A stretch of DNA of 64,000 nucleotides from DASXRA01 sp035263725 (GTDB lineage: Bacteria; Actinomycetota; Actinomycetes; Mycobacteriales; Jatrophihabitantaceae): NCBI GenBank assembly GCA_035263725.1, contig DATFRC010000045.1, forward strand, positions 1-64,000. The letters are read 5' to 3'. The notes beneath the pieces are model-generated. The model was not told the origin of the DNA, did no database searches, and was given only the letters and a program-made list of their open reading frames with translations. The first letter of the stretch is position 1; each line of letters starts with the position of its first letter. A program made the position numbers and the translations under genes. Positions 23,380 to 32,567 of the stretch are shown here, piece by piece.

Positions 23380-24249
23380 TCAGAGCGGGGCGTTGTCGTA
23401 GTAGTCGGCGCTGACGACGGCGCCGTCGGCGAACGACAACACCCACGCCGCTCCCTTGCGCGCCCGAGTATCTTCAAGGCCCGTGAGGTCGGTCACCAGC
23501 CCGGGCACGGCAATGCCTTGGCTGCACACCACCGCGGCCGGCAGCGACTTCGCCAGCGCGAGCAGCTCATTGCGCGTCGCCTCCGGGTCGTCGAGGTAGG
23601 ACTCGTCGGAGAACGCCGGGCTGATCGCGAGGTCCATGCCGGTGGCCACGGCAAATGGTTCGAGGGTCTGCACGCACCGCACCCGGTCGGCCGACACGAC
23701 ACTGACCGGGGTGAACGCCGAGAGGAACGCGGGTAGCTCGCGCGCCTGGAGGCGCCCCGCCTTGTCGAGCGGGCGCAGCCGGTCGTCGCCTTGCCATTGC
23801 GTGCGCCGGCCGGCCTTCGCGTGCCTCAGCAGCACGATCACCGACTGCGGCACGGGCCTCGCCGCGAACGCGTCCAACACGGACCGGTCGACGTCGTGGG
23901 TCAGCGTGGTACGCGCCTCGGGGAGCGGCAGCCAGCGCAGGTCGTCTACCTCGGAGTTTCGCGTGAACTCGCCGGACCGGTAGCGCATCGCCCAGAACTG
24001 CACTGTCTTGGGCACGTCGTCGACAAGGTAGGCCGTCTCGATCAGCCGGCGGGTTGCCGCAACGACGGCGCCTGTCTCCTCGTGCACCTCCCGTACCGCC
24101 GCCGAGAGACGGCTCTCACCGTGGTTGAGCTTGCCCTTGGGCAGCGACCAGTCGTCGTAGCGGTCACGGTGTATCACCGCGATGCGCAGCGGCCCGCCGT
24201 CGTCGCGCCATACGACGCCCCCTGCCGCGCGGATGGTGGGCTCCACCAC
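23380..24249 (-). CDS. mutT1: MutT1-like NUDIX hydrolase with histidine phosphatase domain
   Basis: A 289-residue fusion. Residues 1-130 are NUDIX, with the box GKLNHGESRLSAAVREVHEE followed by TG. Residues from about 140 form a histidine-phosphatase domain with LLRHAKAG. Mycobacterial MutT1 has the same fusion and hydrolyses 8-oxo-dGTP and dinucleoside polyphosphates. The GTG start directly abuts the ppk stop, so it is the last gene of the fbiD-ppk-mutT1 operon. It converges on hupB with a 6-bp gap. Confidence 0.9.
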   Translation of the reverse strand: MVEPTIRAAGGVVWRDDGGPLRIAVIHRDRYDDWSLPKGKLNHGESRLSAAVREVHEETGAVVAATRRLIETAYLVDDVPKTVQFWAMRYRSGEFTRNSEVDDLRWLPLPEARTTLTHDVDRSVLDAFAARPVPQSVIVLLRHAKAGRRTQWQGDDRLRPLDKAGRLQARELPAFLSAFTPVSVVSADRVRCVQTLEPFAVATGMDLAISPAFSDESYLDDPEATRNELLALAKSLPAAVVCSQGIAVPGLVTDLTGLEDTRARKGAAWVLSFADGAVVSADYYDNAPL

Positions 24250-26442
24250 CTATTCTCCGCGCCCGCCCAGTCGCTTCATCAACCGTTCTTGGTAATCGAC
24301 GTCGCCGGCCGAGCGCACCCAGCTGCCGTCAGGCTGCAGCTCCCACGCGGCGGTCTCCGGCGCGAACGCCGCGTTGAGGCACCACTGCAAGTGGTCGGTG
24401 GCCACCGGGTCCTTCACCCGGACCAGCACCTCGACCCGGCGATCCAGGTTGCGGTGCATGAGGTCGGACGATCCGATCCAGTACTCGGGCTCGCCGTCGT
24501 TGGCGAAGTAGAAGATGCGCGAGTGCTCCAGAAACCGGCCGAGAATCGAGCGTGTGACGATGTTCCCCGACAGACCGGGTACCCCGGCCTTGATCGTGCA
24601 GAACGTGCGCACCAGCAACTCGACGCGTACGCCCGCTTGGGAGGCCCGGTAGAGCGCGTCGATCGTCTCCTCGTCGACCAGGTGGTTCGTCTTGATCTGT
24701 ATGTGCGCGTCGCGGCCTGCCCGCGCGTGCTCGATCTCCCGCTGGATCCGGTTGATGATGCCGACCCGTACGCCCCGCGGCGCGACGAGCAGCGACCGGT
24801 ACTCGGTCTGCCGCGAGTAGCCGGTGAGGACGTTGAACAGGTCGGTGAGGTCGGCGCAGACCGCTTCGTCCGCCGTGAACAGCCCGATGTCCTCGTAGAG
24901 GCGCGCCGTCCTCTGGTTGTAGTTGCCGGTGCCGACGTGCGCATAGCGGCGGATCGCGCCGCCCTCCTGGCGCACCACGAGCGCAGTCTTGCAGTGCGTC
25001 TTCAGCCCGACCATGCCGTACACCACGTGGCAGCCGGCACGCTCCAGGGCGCGCGCCCACTTGATGTTCGCCTGCTCGTCGAAGCGCGCCTTGATCTCGA
25101 CGATCACCACGACCTGCTTGCCCGCCTCGGCGGCGTCGATGAGCGCGTCGACGATGGGGGAGTCGCCGGACGTGCGATACAGCGTTTGCTTAATGGCGAG
25201 GACGTTCGGATCGGCCACCGCCTGCTCGATGAACCGCTGCACGCTCGTCGCGAACGACTCGTACGGGTGGTGCACCAGCACGTCGCCCTCGCGCAGGGTG
25301 GCGAACACCGACTTCGGCGTCTCGCCTTCGGCGAAGCGCGGATGCGTCGCCGGGACGAACGGCCGCTCCTTCAACGCCGGCCGGTCCAGGTCGTACACCT
25401 GCCACAGCGACGTGAGGTCGAGCAGCCCTGGCACGGTCAGCACATCGTCGGGCTGCACGTCGATCTCGTTGATCAGCAGGCGCAGGATCTCCTCGTCGGT
25501 GTCCTCGGCCACTTCCAGGCGAACGGCCGGCCCGAAGCGGCGTCGCACCAGTTCACGCTCGAGGGCCTGAAGCAGGTCCTCGTCGCGGTCCTCCTCGACC
25601 TCGAGATCGGCGTTGCGGGTGACCCGGAACAGGTGGTGCTCGACGACCTCCATGCCGGGGAACAGCATCGAGAGGTGAGCAGCGATCAGCTCCTCCAGCG
25701 GAAGGAACTCCGCTTCGGTGGGCGTCCGCTTCACGATGACGAACCGCGGCACGTTGTTGGGCACCTTGACCCGGGCGAACCGCTCGGTGCTGCTGTCGGG
25801 GCTTCGCACCAGCACCGCGAGATTCAGCGACAGCCCGGAGATGTACGGGAACGGGTGCGCCGGGTCGACGGCGAGTGGTGTGAGCACCGGGAAGATCTTG
25901 CTGCGGAAGTAGTTGCCCAGCCGCTCGCGGTGCTCGCCGTCGAGCGAAGCCCATCGCACGAAGCGGATGCCTTCGTCGGCCAGCGCGGGCGCAATGTCGT
26001 CCAGGAACAGCCGGGCGTGTTGATCGGCCAGCTCGCGGGTGCGCGCCGCCAACCTCTTCAGCGTCTCAGTCGGTGACAGGCCGTCCGCTCCCGGCATGGA
26101 AAGGCCCATCTCGACGCGGCGCTTCAAGCCGGCGATGCGCACCATGTAGAACTCGTCGAGGTTGTTGGCGAAGATCGCGAGGAACTTCATCCGCTCCAGC
26201 AACGGCTGGGCCTTGTCTTCCGCCAGTGCGAGCACGCGGGCGTTGAACGCCAACCAGGACAGCTCTCGGTTGGTGAACCGGTCGGCCGGCAGGTCGGACG
26301 CGAGTAGCGCCCTTCTGTCGATGTCCGGGCCCAGGTCGCCACCAGGCACCGAGTCGGACGGATCGATGTCGGTGGGGCGGACGCTCTCCGGCTGCATCGG
26401 AGCGGCCGTCTCCACGGCCGGAGTGCCAGTCATGGCGTCCAT
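24250..26442 (-). CDS. ppk: Polyphosphate kinase 1
   Basis: A 730-residue enzyme that reversibly makes polyphosphate from ATP. The order N domain (NRELSWLAFNARVLALAED), H domain and two PLD-like catalytic domains is visible. The catalytic-histidine segment is RYAHVGTGNYNQRTARLYED, matching the HVGTGN signature. VHHPYESFATSVQRFIEQA and the arginine-rich end also fit. Its N-terminal 40 residues are low complexity. Its start overlaps the end of fbiD by 13 bp, and mutT1 follows directly. Confidence 0.96.
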   Translation of the reverse strand: MDAMTGTPAVETAAPMQPESVRPTDIDPSDSVPGGDLGPDIDRRALLASDLPADRFTNRELSWLAFNARVLALAEDKAQPLLERMKFLAIFANNLDEFYMVRIAGLKRRVEMGLSMPGADGLSPTETLKRLAARTRELADQHARLFLDDIAPALADEGIRFVRWASLDGEHRERLGNYFRSKIFPVLTPLAVDPAHPFPYISGLSLNLAVLVRSPDSSTERFARVKVPNNVPRFVIVKRTPTEAEFLPLEELIAAHLSMLFPGMEVVEHHLFRVTRNADLEVEEDRDEDLLQALERELVRRRFGPAVRLEVAEDTDEEILRLLINEIDVQPDDVLTVPGLLDLTSLWQVYDLDRPALKERPFVPATHPRFAEGETPKSVFATLREGDVLVHHPYESFATSVQRFIEQAVADPNVLAIKQTLYRTSGDSPIVDALIDAAEAGKQVVVIVEIKARFDEQANIKWARALERAGCHVVYGMVGLKTHCKTALVVRQEGGAIRRYAHVGTGNYNQRTARLYEDIGLFTADEAVCADLTDLFNVLTGYSRQTEYRSLLVAPRGVRVGIINRIQREIEHARAGRDAHIQIKTNHLVDEETIDALYRASQAGVRVELLVRTFCTIKAGVPGLSGNIVTRSILGRFLEHSRIFYFANDGEPEYWIGSSDLMHRNLDRRVEVLVRVKDPVATDHLQWCLNAAFAPETAAWELQPDGSWVRSAGDVDYQERLMKRLGGRGE

Positions 26443-27050
26443 GATGCCTTGTCGGTGCGAACGGTAGTTGCGAGCGCAGCCACCGTGTGCGGGCCGACGC
26501 CCAGCAGCAGCGCGGCGCGCAGGTCGTCGGCGGTGTCGACGTCCTGGCGCAGGCCGGGACCGGCAGGTAGCGCTGCGGCATGAACGCCGTGGCGGGCGGC
26601 CGAGCCCGGACCGAAACGCGGGTCGAACGCCACCGTGGGCCGGGCGGTCAGCAGCGTAGTGCCGGTGCCGGCGGCGTCGGTGACGAACCCCGTCGGGTGC
26701 TGGGCGGCAGCAGCGAGCGCGCCCGCAAGCTCGGCGGGCGTTAGCGCGGGCAGGTCACCCACGAGTCCCGCGACGCCGTCGGCAGGCCATCTGTCGCGGG
26801 CGAGGCGGGCGCCCTCGGCCAGTGCAGCGTTCAGCCCTCGGCGGTGCTGGAGTAGGTCGTGCTCGACGTCCGGAGAGTCGCCGATGCGCACCACGCGAGC
26901 CACACCCGACGCCTCCCGGGCGGCGCGCAACGTGTCGTCGCGGATGGCGCGCACCAGGCGGGCGTGTGCGTCGGCGTCGGCGCTGAACCCGGCCAGGCGC
27001 GACTTCGCCCCGGGCAGCGCCTTCACCGGCACGAGCACTGTCCACTCCAT
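26430..27050 (-). CDS. fbiD: Phosphoenolpyruvate guanylyltransferase (FbiD/CofC), F420 biosynthesis
   Basis: A 206-residue nucleotidyltransferase that activates a three-carbon phosphate for coenzyme F420 assembly. The N-terminus EWTVLVPVKALPGAKSRLAG is the CofC signature with the phosphate-binding KALPGAKSRL; VGDLPALTPAEL and DVDTADDL follow. Start ATG 27050. It is upstream of ppk and overlaps it by 13 bp, the same order as Rv2983-ppk in M. tuberculosis. Divergent from the plsC-like gene. Reference proteins show PEP as substrate in mycobacteria; here this is inferred. Confidence 0.92.
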   Translation of the reverse strand: MEWTVLVPVKALPGAKSRLAGFSADADAHARLVRAIRDDTLRAAREASGVARVVRIGDSPDVEHDLLQHRRGLNAALAEGARLARDRWPADGVAGLVGDLPALTPAELAGALAAAAQHPTGFVTDAAGTGTTLLTARPTVAFDPRFGPGSAARHGVHAAALPAGPGLRQDVDTADDLRAALLLGVGPHTVAALATTVRTDKASWTP

Positions 27051-27098
27051 AGCGGCATCATGAGGCAGACTGCTGACCGACCGACGAGAGGGGCTGCG

Positions 27099-27851
27099 GT
27101 GCCGAGACAGCAGAAGCTGCGGCGCAGCGAGAGGTTCAGCGTGTGGTGGTGGCTGACCTGGCTGCTGCTCTATGCGCCCGTCGGGGTAATCACCAAGCTG
27201 CGCTACCACCACATCGATCGAATACCGCGCACCGGTCCGGCGATCGTCATCGTCAACCACATCTCGCACCTCGACCCGTTCCTGCTCGCCCGGTTCATGA
27301 TCGATTCGGGGCGGATCCCGCGGTTCCTTGCCAAGAAGAGCATCTTCGACGTGCCGATCGTCGGGCGCATGATGACCAAGATGGGGCAGATTCCCGTGGA
27401 CCGCGGCACGGCAGCAGCAGCAGACTCGCTCAACGCCGCGGTCGCAGCGCTGCGCCAGGGACACGTCATCGTGATGCATCCCGAGGGCACGGTGACCCGC
27501 GACCCGCACGGGTGGCCGATGTCCGCGCGCACCGGCGCCGCCCGCCTCGCACTGCTTGCGCCCGACGTGCCGGTCATCCCGGTCGGGCAGTGGGGCGCCC
27601 AGGATGCGGTCGACCTCTACCACAAGAAGGTCCGGCCGATCCCGCGCAAGGAGCACCACATCCTGGTGGGCGAGCCGATCGACCTCAGTCGCTTCGCCGG
27701 CGCCGCTCCTACGCCCGAGACGCTGCGGACCGTTGCCGACACCATGATGGGCTCGGTGCGTGAGCTCGTCGCGGAGCTGCGCGGCGAGCCGGCGCCCACA
27801 GGAGGGTTTTACCGCTACGTCCGGCCCGAGCAGCCCCGAGATGCGGCGTGA
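27099..27851 (+). CDS. plsC: 1-acyl-sn-glycerol-3-phosphate acyltransferase (PlsC-like)
   Basis: A 250-residue membrane-associated acyltransferase of phospholipid synthesis. A hydrophobic segment near 14-32 (WWWLTWLLLYAPVGVI) precedes the NHISHLD (HX4D) active site near 53-59 and the PEGT acceptor motif in VMHPEGTVTR. The start GTG 27099 has AGAGGGG 6 bp upstream; ATG 27060 would add 13 residues without such a site. It overlaps gpsA by 4 bp, and gpsA supplies glycerol-3-phosphate for the same pathway. Confidence 0.88.
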   Translation: MPRQQKLRRSERFSVWWWLTWLLLYAPVGVITKLRYHHIDRIPRTGPAIVIVNHISHLDPFLLARFMIDSGRIPRFLAKKSIFDVPIVGRMMTKMGQIPVDRGTAAAADSLNAAVAALRQGHVIVMHPEGTVTRDPHGWPMSARTGAARLALLAPDVPVIPVGQWGAQDAVDLYHKKVRPIPRKEHHILVGEPIDLSRFAGAAPTPETLRTVADTMMGSVRELVAELRGEPAPTGGFYRYVRPEQPRDAA

Positions 27852-28855
27852 GCGTCCGGGCGGCCGTGCTGGGCGCCGGCTCGTGGGGCACGACGTTCGC
27901 CAAGGTGATGGCCGATGCGGGCACCGACGTCACGCTCTGGACACGGCGGGAGGAAGTCGCGACGCAGATCAACACTCGGCACCAGAACGCGGACTACCTG
28001 CCGGGCGTGAAGCTGCCGGCTGGCCTGCGCGCGACACATGATCACGCTGAGGCGCTTACCGGAGCCGATCTCGTAGCGATCGCCATCCCATCGCAGACGT
28101 TGCGCGCGAATCTCACCGCATGGACGCCGGATCTGCCCGACGACGCGACGCTGGTCAGCCTCATGAAGGGCGTCGAACTCGGCACCACGAAGCGCATGAG
28201 CGAGGTCATCGGCGAGGTGGCGCACTACCGTCCGGATCGCGTGGCCGTCGTGTCCGGCCCGAACCTCGCGCGCGAGATCGCCCAGGAACAGCCCACGGCG
28301 ACGGTTGTCGCCTGCTCCGACCTCGACCGTGCGGCGTACGTGCAGCGGGCCTGTAGCGCCGCCTACTTCCGCCCGTACACGAACGTGGACGTGATCGGCT
28401 GCGAGCTCGGCGGCGCCGTGAAGAACGTGATCGCGCTCGCGTGCGGCATGGCGCGCGGGATGGGGTTCGGCGACAACACGCTCGCGTCGTTGATCACCCG
28501 AGGGCTTGCCGAAACGGCGCGGCTGGGCATGGCACTAGGCGCCGATCCGCTGACCTTCGCCGGGCTCGCCGGCCTGGGTGACCTGGTCGCGACCTGCGCG
28601 TCGCCGCTCTCGCGCAATCGGTCGTTCGGCGAGCGACTGGGCCGGGGCGAGTCGCTCGAGCAGGCACAGCAGGCGACCCACGGCCAGGTCGCCGAGGGGG
28701 TGAAGTCGTGCAGATCGGTGCTCGAGCTCGCCCGGCGGCACGGGGCCGAGGTGCCGATAACTGAGGCCGTCGACGCCGTGTGCTACGGCGGGATGAGCCC
28801 GGTGGACATGATCGGGCTGCTCATGGGCCGGGCCATGAAGAGCGAGACGGGCTGA
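27848..28855 (+). CDS. gpsA: Glycerol-3-phosphate dehydrogenase [NAD(P)+]
   Basis: A 335-residue enzyme making sn-glycerol-3-phosphate from dihydroxyacetone phosphate. Dinucleotide motif VLGAGSWGTTFAKVMADAG near 6-24; the family sequence GCELGGAVKNVIALACGMA contains the catalytic lysine; SRNRSFGERLG and TEAVDAVCYGG end it. GTG 27848 overlaps the plsC stop (GTGA). Coupled expression of plsC and gpsA fits phospholipid synthesis. Confidence 0.95.
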   Translation: MSVRAAVLGAGSWGTTFAKVMADAGTDVTLWTRREEVATQINTRHQNADYLPGVKLPAGLRATHDHAEALTGADLVAIAIPSQTLRANLTAWTPDLPDDATLVSLMKGVELGTTKRMSEVIGEVAHYRPDRVAVVSGPNLAREIAQEQPTATVVACSDLDRAAYVQRACSAAYFRPYTNVDVIGCELGGAVKNVIALACGMARGMGFGDNTLASLITRGLAETARLGMALGADPLTFAGLAGLGDLVATCASPLSRNRSFGERLGRGESLEQAQQATHGQVAEGVKSCRSVLELARRHGAEVPITEAVDAVCYGGMSPVDMIGLLMGRAMKSETG

Positions 28856-28891
28856 CCGCGCTCTCAGCCACCGCTGGCTAGGGTGCCGGGC

Positions 28892-29533
28892 ATGGCTAGT
28901 CAGATGAGCATGAACCGCGTTATCCATGCAGCACTGCGCCGTACGCTCGATCGCTTCTCGGATGCGCTGGCGTCGTTCCCCGACGGCGACGCCGCCCGCG
29001 CCCGCGAACTGGCGACCGCGTGGCAGTACTTCTACGGGCAGTTCACCATTCACCACACTGGCGAGCACGCGTTCGCCTGGCCGGCATTGCGCGAGGTCGG
29101 GGTCAACGGCGAGCTCCTGGACCAGTTGGACGCAGAGCACGACAAGATCGCTCTCGGATTGACGGCCGCGGGACAGGCGATCAGCACGCTGGTGGCGACA
29201 CCGACCGCTGAGTCCGCCGCGGCGGCACACGAGCGAATCAAGGAGCTTTCGGCGGTCGCCGCCGACCATCTCAAGCACGAGGAGGCCGAGCTGGAATCGG
29301 TGTACTGGGACAAGCGCGATACCCCTCAGATAAAGGAGATGGGACGCAAGTTCAGCCGCGACATGGGCGTGGCAGAGGCGGGATCGTTCTTCGCCTGGCT
29401 GCAGGACGGTGCGACCCCGGAGGAAAATGCCGCGCTTCGCGCCAGCGTGCCGGCTCCCGTCGTGACGATCTTGACCGCGGTACGCGGCGGTAAGTATCGC
29501 CGCACCATCGCGCCGGTCTGGCGGGCTGCTTGA
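28892..29533 (+). CDS. Hemerythrin-like domain protein
   Basis: A 213-residue all-helical protein with the metal ligands of a hemerythrin HHE domain: HHTGEHAFAWPAL near 46-58, EHDKIA near 77, and DHLKHEEAEL near 122-131. Such proteins bind a di-iron centre and sense or carry oxygen or NO; the precise role is unknown. The ATG at 28892 is chosen, but GTG 28883 is possible. It lies between gpsA and ddl without overlap, in contrast to the tightly coupled genes on the left. Confidence 0.8.
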   Translation: MASQMSMNRVIHAALRRTLDRFSDALASFPDGDAARARELATAWQYFYGQFTIHHTGEHAFAWPALREVGVNGELLDQLDAEHDKIALGLTAAGQAISTLVATPTAESAAAAHERIKELSAVAADHLKHEEAELESVYWDKRDTPQIKEMGRKFSRDMGVAEAGSFFAWLQDGATPEENAALRASVPAPVVTILTAVRGGKYRRTIAPVWRAA

Positions 29534-29558
29534 CGGGCGCCCGGTATGGTCGCGCGTC

Positions 29559-30644
29559 ATGAGTGAGCATCCGAAGATTCGCGTTGCTGTCGTGTACGGC
29601 GGGCGAAGCAGCGAGCACGGGGTATCCGTGGTCTCTGCTGGCAGCGTGCTCTCCGCCCTGGACCCCGAGCGCTACGAGGTGGTCCCTGTCGGCATCACCC
29701 GCGACGGCGGCTGGGTGCTCACCGGCGCCGAGCCGGAGAAGCTCCAGATCACCGGGCGCACCCTGCCCGAAGTCGACTCGGGCACCGCGGTGATGCTGCC
29801 GGGCGATCCCACCGCGCACGGGCTGGTCGTCGTCGAGCCGGGCGAGGGCGCCCAGGTACTCGCCGGTGTGGACGTGGTGTTCCCGGTGCTGCACGGCCGC
29901 TGGGGTGAGGACGGCACCATCCAGGGACTGCTGGAAATGGCCGGTGTGCCGTATGTAGGGCCCGGCGTGTTCGCCAGCGCGGCGGCGATGGACAAGGAGT
30001 TCACGAAGAAGCTGCTACGCGCCGAGGGCTTGCCCATCGGCGAGTACACCGTGCTGCACTACGGCACGGACGTGTCCTCGGTAGATTTCGCGCACCTCGG
30101 CCTGCCGGTATTCGTCAAACCCGCCCGGGCAGGTTCGAGCATCGGCATCTCGAAGGTCAAGCAGTGGGCCGACTTCGCGCCCGCGGTGGAGGCGGCGTTC
30201 GAGCACGACGACAAGGTGCTGGTCGAGGCGGCCGTCGTGGGACGCGAGGTCGAATGCGGGGTGCTCGAGGACGAGTCCGGCCGGCCGGAGGCCAGCGTCC
30301 CGGCCGAAATCCGGCTGGTGGGTGATCATGACTGGTACGACTTCGAGGCGAAATACCTCGATGACGCGTGCGAATTCGACATCCCGGCGCAGCTGCCGGC
30401 CGAGGTGACGGCGAGGGTCCGCGATCTGGCCTGCCGGGCGTTCACCGCACTCGATTGCGCCGGCCTTGCCCGCGTCGACTTCTTCATCCGCCCTGATAAC
30501 ACGGTGCTGATCAACGAGCTGAACACTATGCCCGGGTTCACGCCGATCTCGATGTTCCCGCAGGTGTGGGCCGCGAGCGGCGTCGACTACCCGGCGCTGA
30601 TCGATCGCCTGATCGCCAGCGCGCTGCGACGCGCGGCTCGCTGA
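29559..30644 (+). CDS. ddl: D-alanine--D-alanine ligase
   Basis: A 361-residue ATP-grasp enzyme of peptidoglycan precursor synthesis. It has VVYGGRSSEHGVSVVSAGSV at the start, VFPVLHGRWGEDGTIQGLLE, GPGVFASAAAMDKEFTKKLL, VKPARAGSSIGISKV, and INELNTMPGFTPISMFP with the metal ligands. The order hemerythrin-ddl is local; in mycobacteria gpdA2-ddl-DUF3515 are neighbours. Here a 7-kb block separates ddl from DUF3515. The protein is complete. Confidence 0.97.
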   Translation: MSEHPKIRVAVVYGGRSSEHGVSVVSAGSVLSALDPERYEVVPVGITRDGGWVLTGAEPEKLQITGRTLPEVDSGTAVMLPGDPTAHGLVVVEPGEGAQVLAGVDVVFPVLHGRWGEDGTIQGLLEMAGVPYVGPGVFASAAAMDKEFTKKLLRAEGLPIGEYTVLHYGTDVSSVDFAHLGLPVFVKPARAGSSIGISKVKQWADFAPAVEAAFEHDDKVLVEAAVVGREVECGVLEDESGRPEASVPAEIRLVGDHDWYDFEAKYLDDACEFDIPAQLPAEVTARVRDLACRAFTALDCAGLARVDFFIRPDNTVLINELNTMPGFTPISMFPQVWAASGVDYPALIDRLIASALRRAAR

Positions 30645-30647
30645 CGC

Positions 30648-31112
30648 TCAGTCGAGTGGGGGTGGCTGCATGTGGCCCAGCACGCCGACCCGGTTCCACG
30701 CGTTCATCGCGATGATCGTCCAGGCGATCGCGGCGAACTGCTGCTCGGTGAACGCTGCGGTGGCTTGCTGGTAGATGTCATCCGGGACGTCGCGCACGTC
30801 GGGCTGCATCGTCATGGCCTCGGCCAGTGCCAGAGCGGCCCGCTCGCTGTCGGTGTAAAGGTCCGTGTGCTGCCATGCGGCGATGAGCACGACCCGGCGC
30901 TCGCCCTCGCCGCCGTCCCGCGCGTCTCGTGAGTGCGCATCGACGCAGTATGAGCAGCCGTTGAGCTGCGAGACACGAAGCCGGAGCAGATCGAGCAGGG
31001 TCTTCGGGATGCCGGCCTCAACGGCGGCGCGCTCAGCAGACGAGTCGAGGGCAGTGAGGTGACGCTCGACGCGGGGCAAGATGGTGCCGATTTGCGTTCT
31101 CGTGTCGGTCAT
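30648..31112 (-). CDS. Carboxymuconolactone decarboxylase/AhpD-like protein
   Basis: A 154-residue helical protein with the AhpD-type CxxC site in LNGCSYCVDAHSRDAR near 53-68. The proton-relay histidine is retained (DAHS). ATG 31112 gives the normal family start (MTDTRTQIG). Members reduce peroxides or serve as thiol antioxidant partners. It converges on ddl with a 3-bp gap. The promoter faces the MocR gene; MocR regulators often control adjacent genes, so a link is possible. Confidence 0.85.
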   Translation of the reverse strand: MTDTRTQIGTILPRVERHLTALDSSAERAAVEAGIPKTLLDLLRLRVSQLNGCSYCVDAHSRDARDGGEGERRVVLIAAWQHTDLYTDSERAALALAEAMTMQPDVRDVPDDIYQQATAAFTEQQFAAIAWTIIAMNAWNRVGVLGHMQPPPLD

Positions 31113-31158
31113 GACACCCAGGCTATGCGGCACTGGCACGGCGGTATGGTCCAGTCTT

Positions 31159-31551
31159 GTGCCAGAAAGTTGGGCCAGTGTCGACCTCCACCTGGACTGG
31201 ACGCCTACCCGCCGTCCCGCGCAGACGCTCGGCGACGCGTTGCGTGCGGCGATCCGCGCCGGGCAGCTGCCCCCCGGTGCGGCGCTGCCCTCGACCAGGG
31301 CGCTGGCGGGAGACCTCGGCGTGGCGCGTGGGACCGTGTCGTCCGTCTACGCCGACCTTGCCGCCGAGGGCTACCTGTGGATCAGGCACGGCGCGCCAAC
31401 CCGGGTAGCGGCGGGCGTATTCGCGCACGTGCGCGCCGCGGGCCCGGCGGCCACCGCCGGTGACCCGCGCCGCGTTGGACGCTCAGTCCGGGCCAGCCTG
31501 ACGTCAGCGCCTTCCCCAGGGCGGCATGGGCGGCAGCCACCCGCCGGGTGA
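31159..31551 (+). CDS. MocR-family regulator, N-terminal (GntR-type DNA-binding) half, frame-disrupted
   Basis: This 130-residue frame holds the winged-helix DNA-binding domain of a MocR/PdxR-type regulator. The characteristic starts are VDLHLDW, PTRRPAQTLGDALRAAIRAG, LPSTRALAGDLGVARGTVSS and YADLAAEGYLWIRHGAPTRV. After about 31434 it continues into an unconserved tail ending at 31551, where an intact gene would read on into the aminotransferase domain. The downstream half is in the -1 frame. GTG 31159 is a plausible start with no clear ribosome site. Probably a broken gene or sequencing error. Confidence 0.7.
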   Translation: MPESWASVDLHLDWTPTRRPAQTLGDALRAAIRAGQLPPGAALPSTRALAGDLGVARGTVSSVYADLAAEGYLWIRHGAPTRVAAGVFAHVRAAGPAATAGDPRRVGRSVRASLTSAPSPGRHGRQPPAG

Positions 31552-32567
31552 TGACCCGTGTCCCGGCCGAGGCGCTCGGCTACGCCGACCCGTTCGGCCA
31601 CCCCGCGCTGCGTGCTGCGCTGGCCGGGTACCTGCGCCGGGCGCGTGGCGTCCTGGCAACTCCGCAGCAAGTGATCGTCGGCGCAGGCTTCGCGCATCTG
31701 CTGGCCTGGTGGGTGCGGGTCGTCCGGGGGCGTGGCATCGCGGACGTGTCGGTCGAGGATCCGTCGCTACCCGCGTTGCGCGCGATCATGGCCGCATCCG
31801 GGCTGCGGTTGCGCGGAGTCGAGATCGACGGCGACGGCCTGCGGGTGCACGACGTCGACGCGCCGGCCGTCGTGGCAACGCCCGCGCACCAGTACCCGCT
31901 GGGCGTGACGCTCCAGCCGGCGCGGCGAGGCGAACTGGCACGTCGCGCGGTCGAGTCCGGGCTGCTGGTGCTCGAGGACGACTACGACGGCGAGTTCCGC
32001 TTCGACCGCCGCCCGGTGGGCGCGCTACAGGCGCTGGCACCGGACCACATCATCTACGCGGGGACGACCAGCAAGACGCTCGCTCCGGGACTCCGACTGG
32101 GCTGGCTGGTCGTCCCGCGGCGGCTGGCCGGGGAATTCGGCGAGACCGCGCCCGCGCTCGGGGATCGGCACGCCTCGGTGATCGATCAGCTGGTGCTCGC
32201 CGACCTGATCGAGACCGGTGCCTACGACCGGCACATTCGCCGGGTGCGCGCCGCCTATCGGCGCCGCCGGGACCGGGTGTTGGCCGCCGTCGATCCGGCT
32301 GTGCTGCCGCCTGCCGGAATCGCCGCGGGACTGCACCTGGCGCTGCGCTTCCCGCCGGGCGGCCCGGGAGACGCGGCGATCCTGGAGGCGGCGCGACGCC
32401 ACTCCCTGGAGATCGGCCTGCTCGGCCCGACCTGGATGGACCCGGCGGGACGTCCGAACGGCATCGTCGTCGGGTTCGGCGCACCTGCCGAGCACGCGTT
32501 CGGCCCGGCCCTGGCCGCGCTCCGCGCCACGCTCGCCGACCTACGCGATGCAGCCCGAGTCACGTAG
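31548..32567 (+). CDS. MocR-family regulator, aminotransferase-like C-terminal half
   Basis: A 339-residue PLP-binding type I aminotransferase fold. It has FGHPALRAALAGYL, VLEDDYDGEFRFDRRPVGAL and the PLP lysine segment YAGTTSKTLAPGLRLGWLV. The same frame is open upstream of ATG 31548 and there encodes PGQPDVSAFPRAAWAAATRR (from 31488), the conserved beginning of this domain in intact MocR proteins. So the ATG is not a natural gene start although it overlaps the TGA of the N-terminal half (ATGA). The 3' end overlaps the convergent CoA-transferase gene by 27 bp. Confidence 0.75.
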   Translation: MMTRVPAEALGYADPFGHPALRAALAGYLRRARGVLATPQQVIVGAGFAHLLAWWVRVVRGRGIADVSVEDPSLPALRAIMAASGLRLRGVEIDGDGLRVHDVDAPAVVATPAHQYPLGVTLQPARRGELARRAVESGLLVLEDDYDGEFRFDRRPVGALQALAPDHIIYAGTTSKTLAPGLRLGWLVVPRRLAGEFGETAPALGDRHASVIDQLVLADLIETGAYDRHIRRVRAAYRRRRDRVLAAVDPAVLPPAGIAAGLHLALRFPPGGPGDAAILEAARRHSLEIGLLGPTWMDPAGRPNGIVVGFGAPAEHAFGPALAALRATLADLRDAARVT

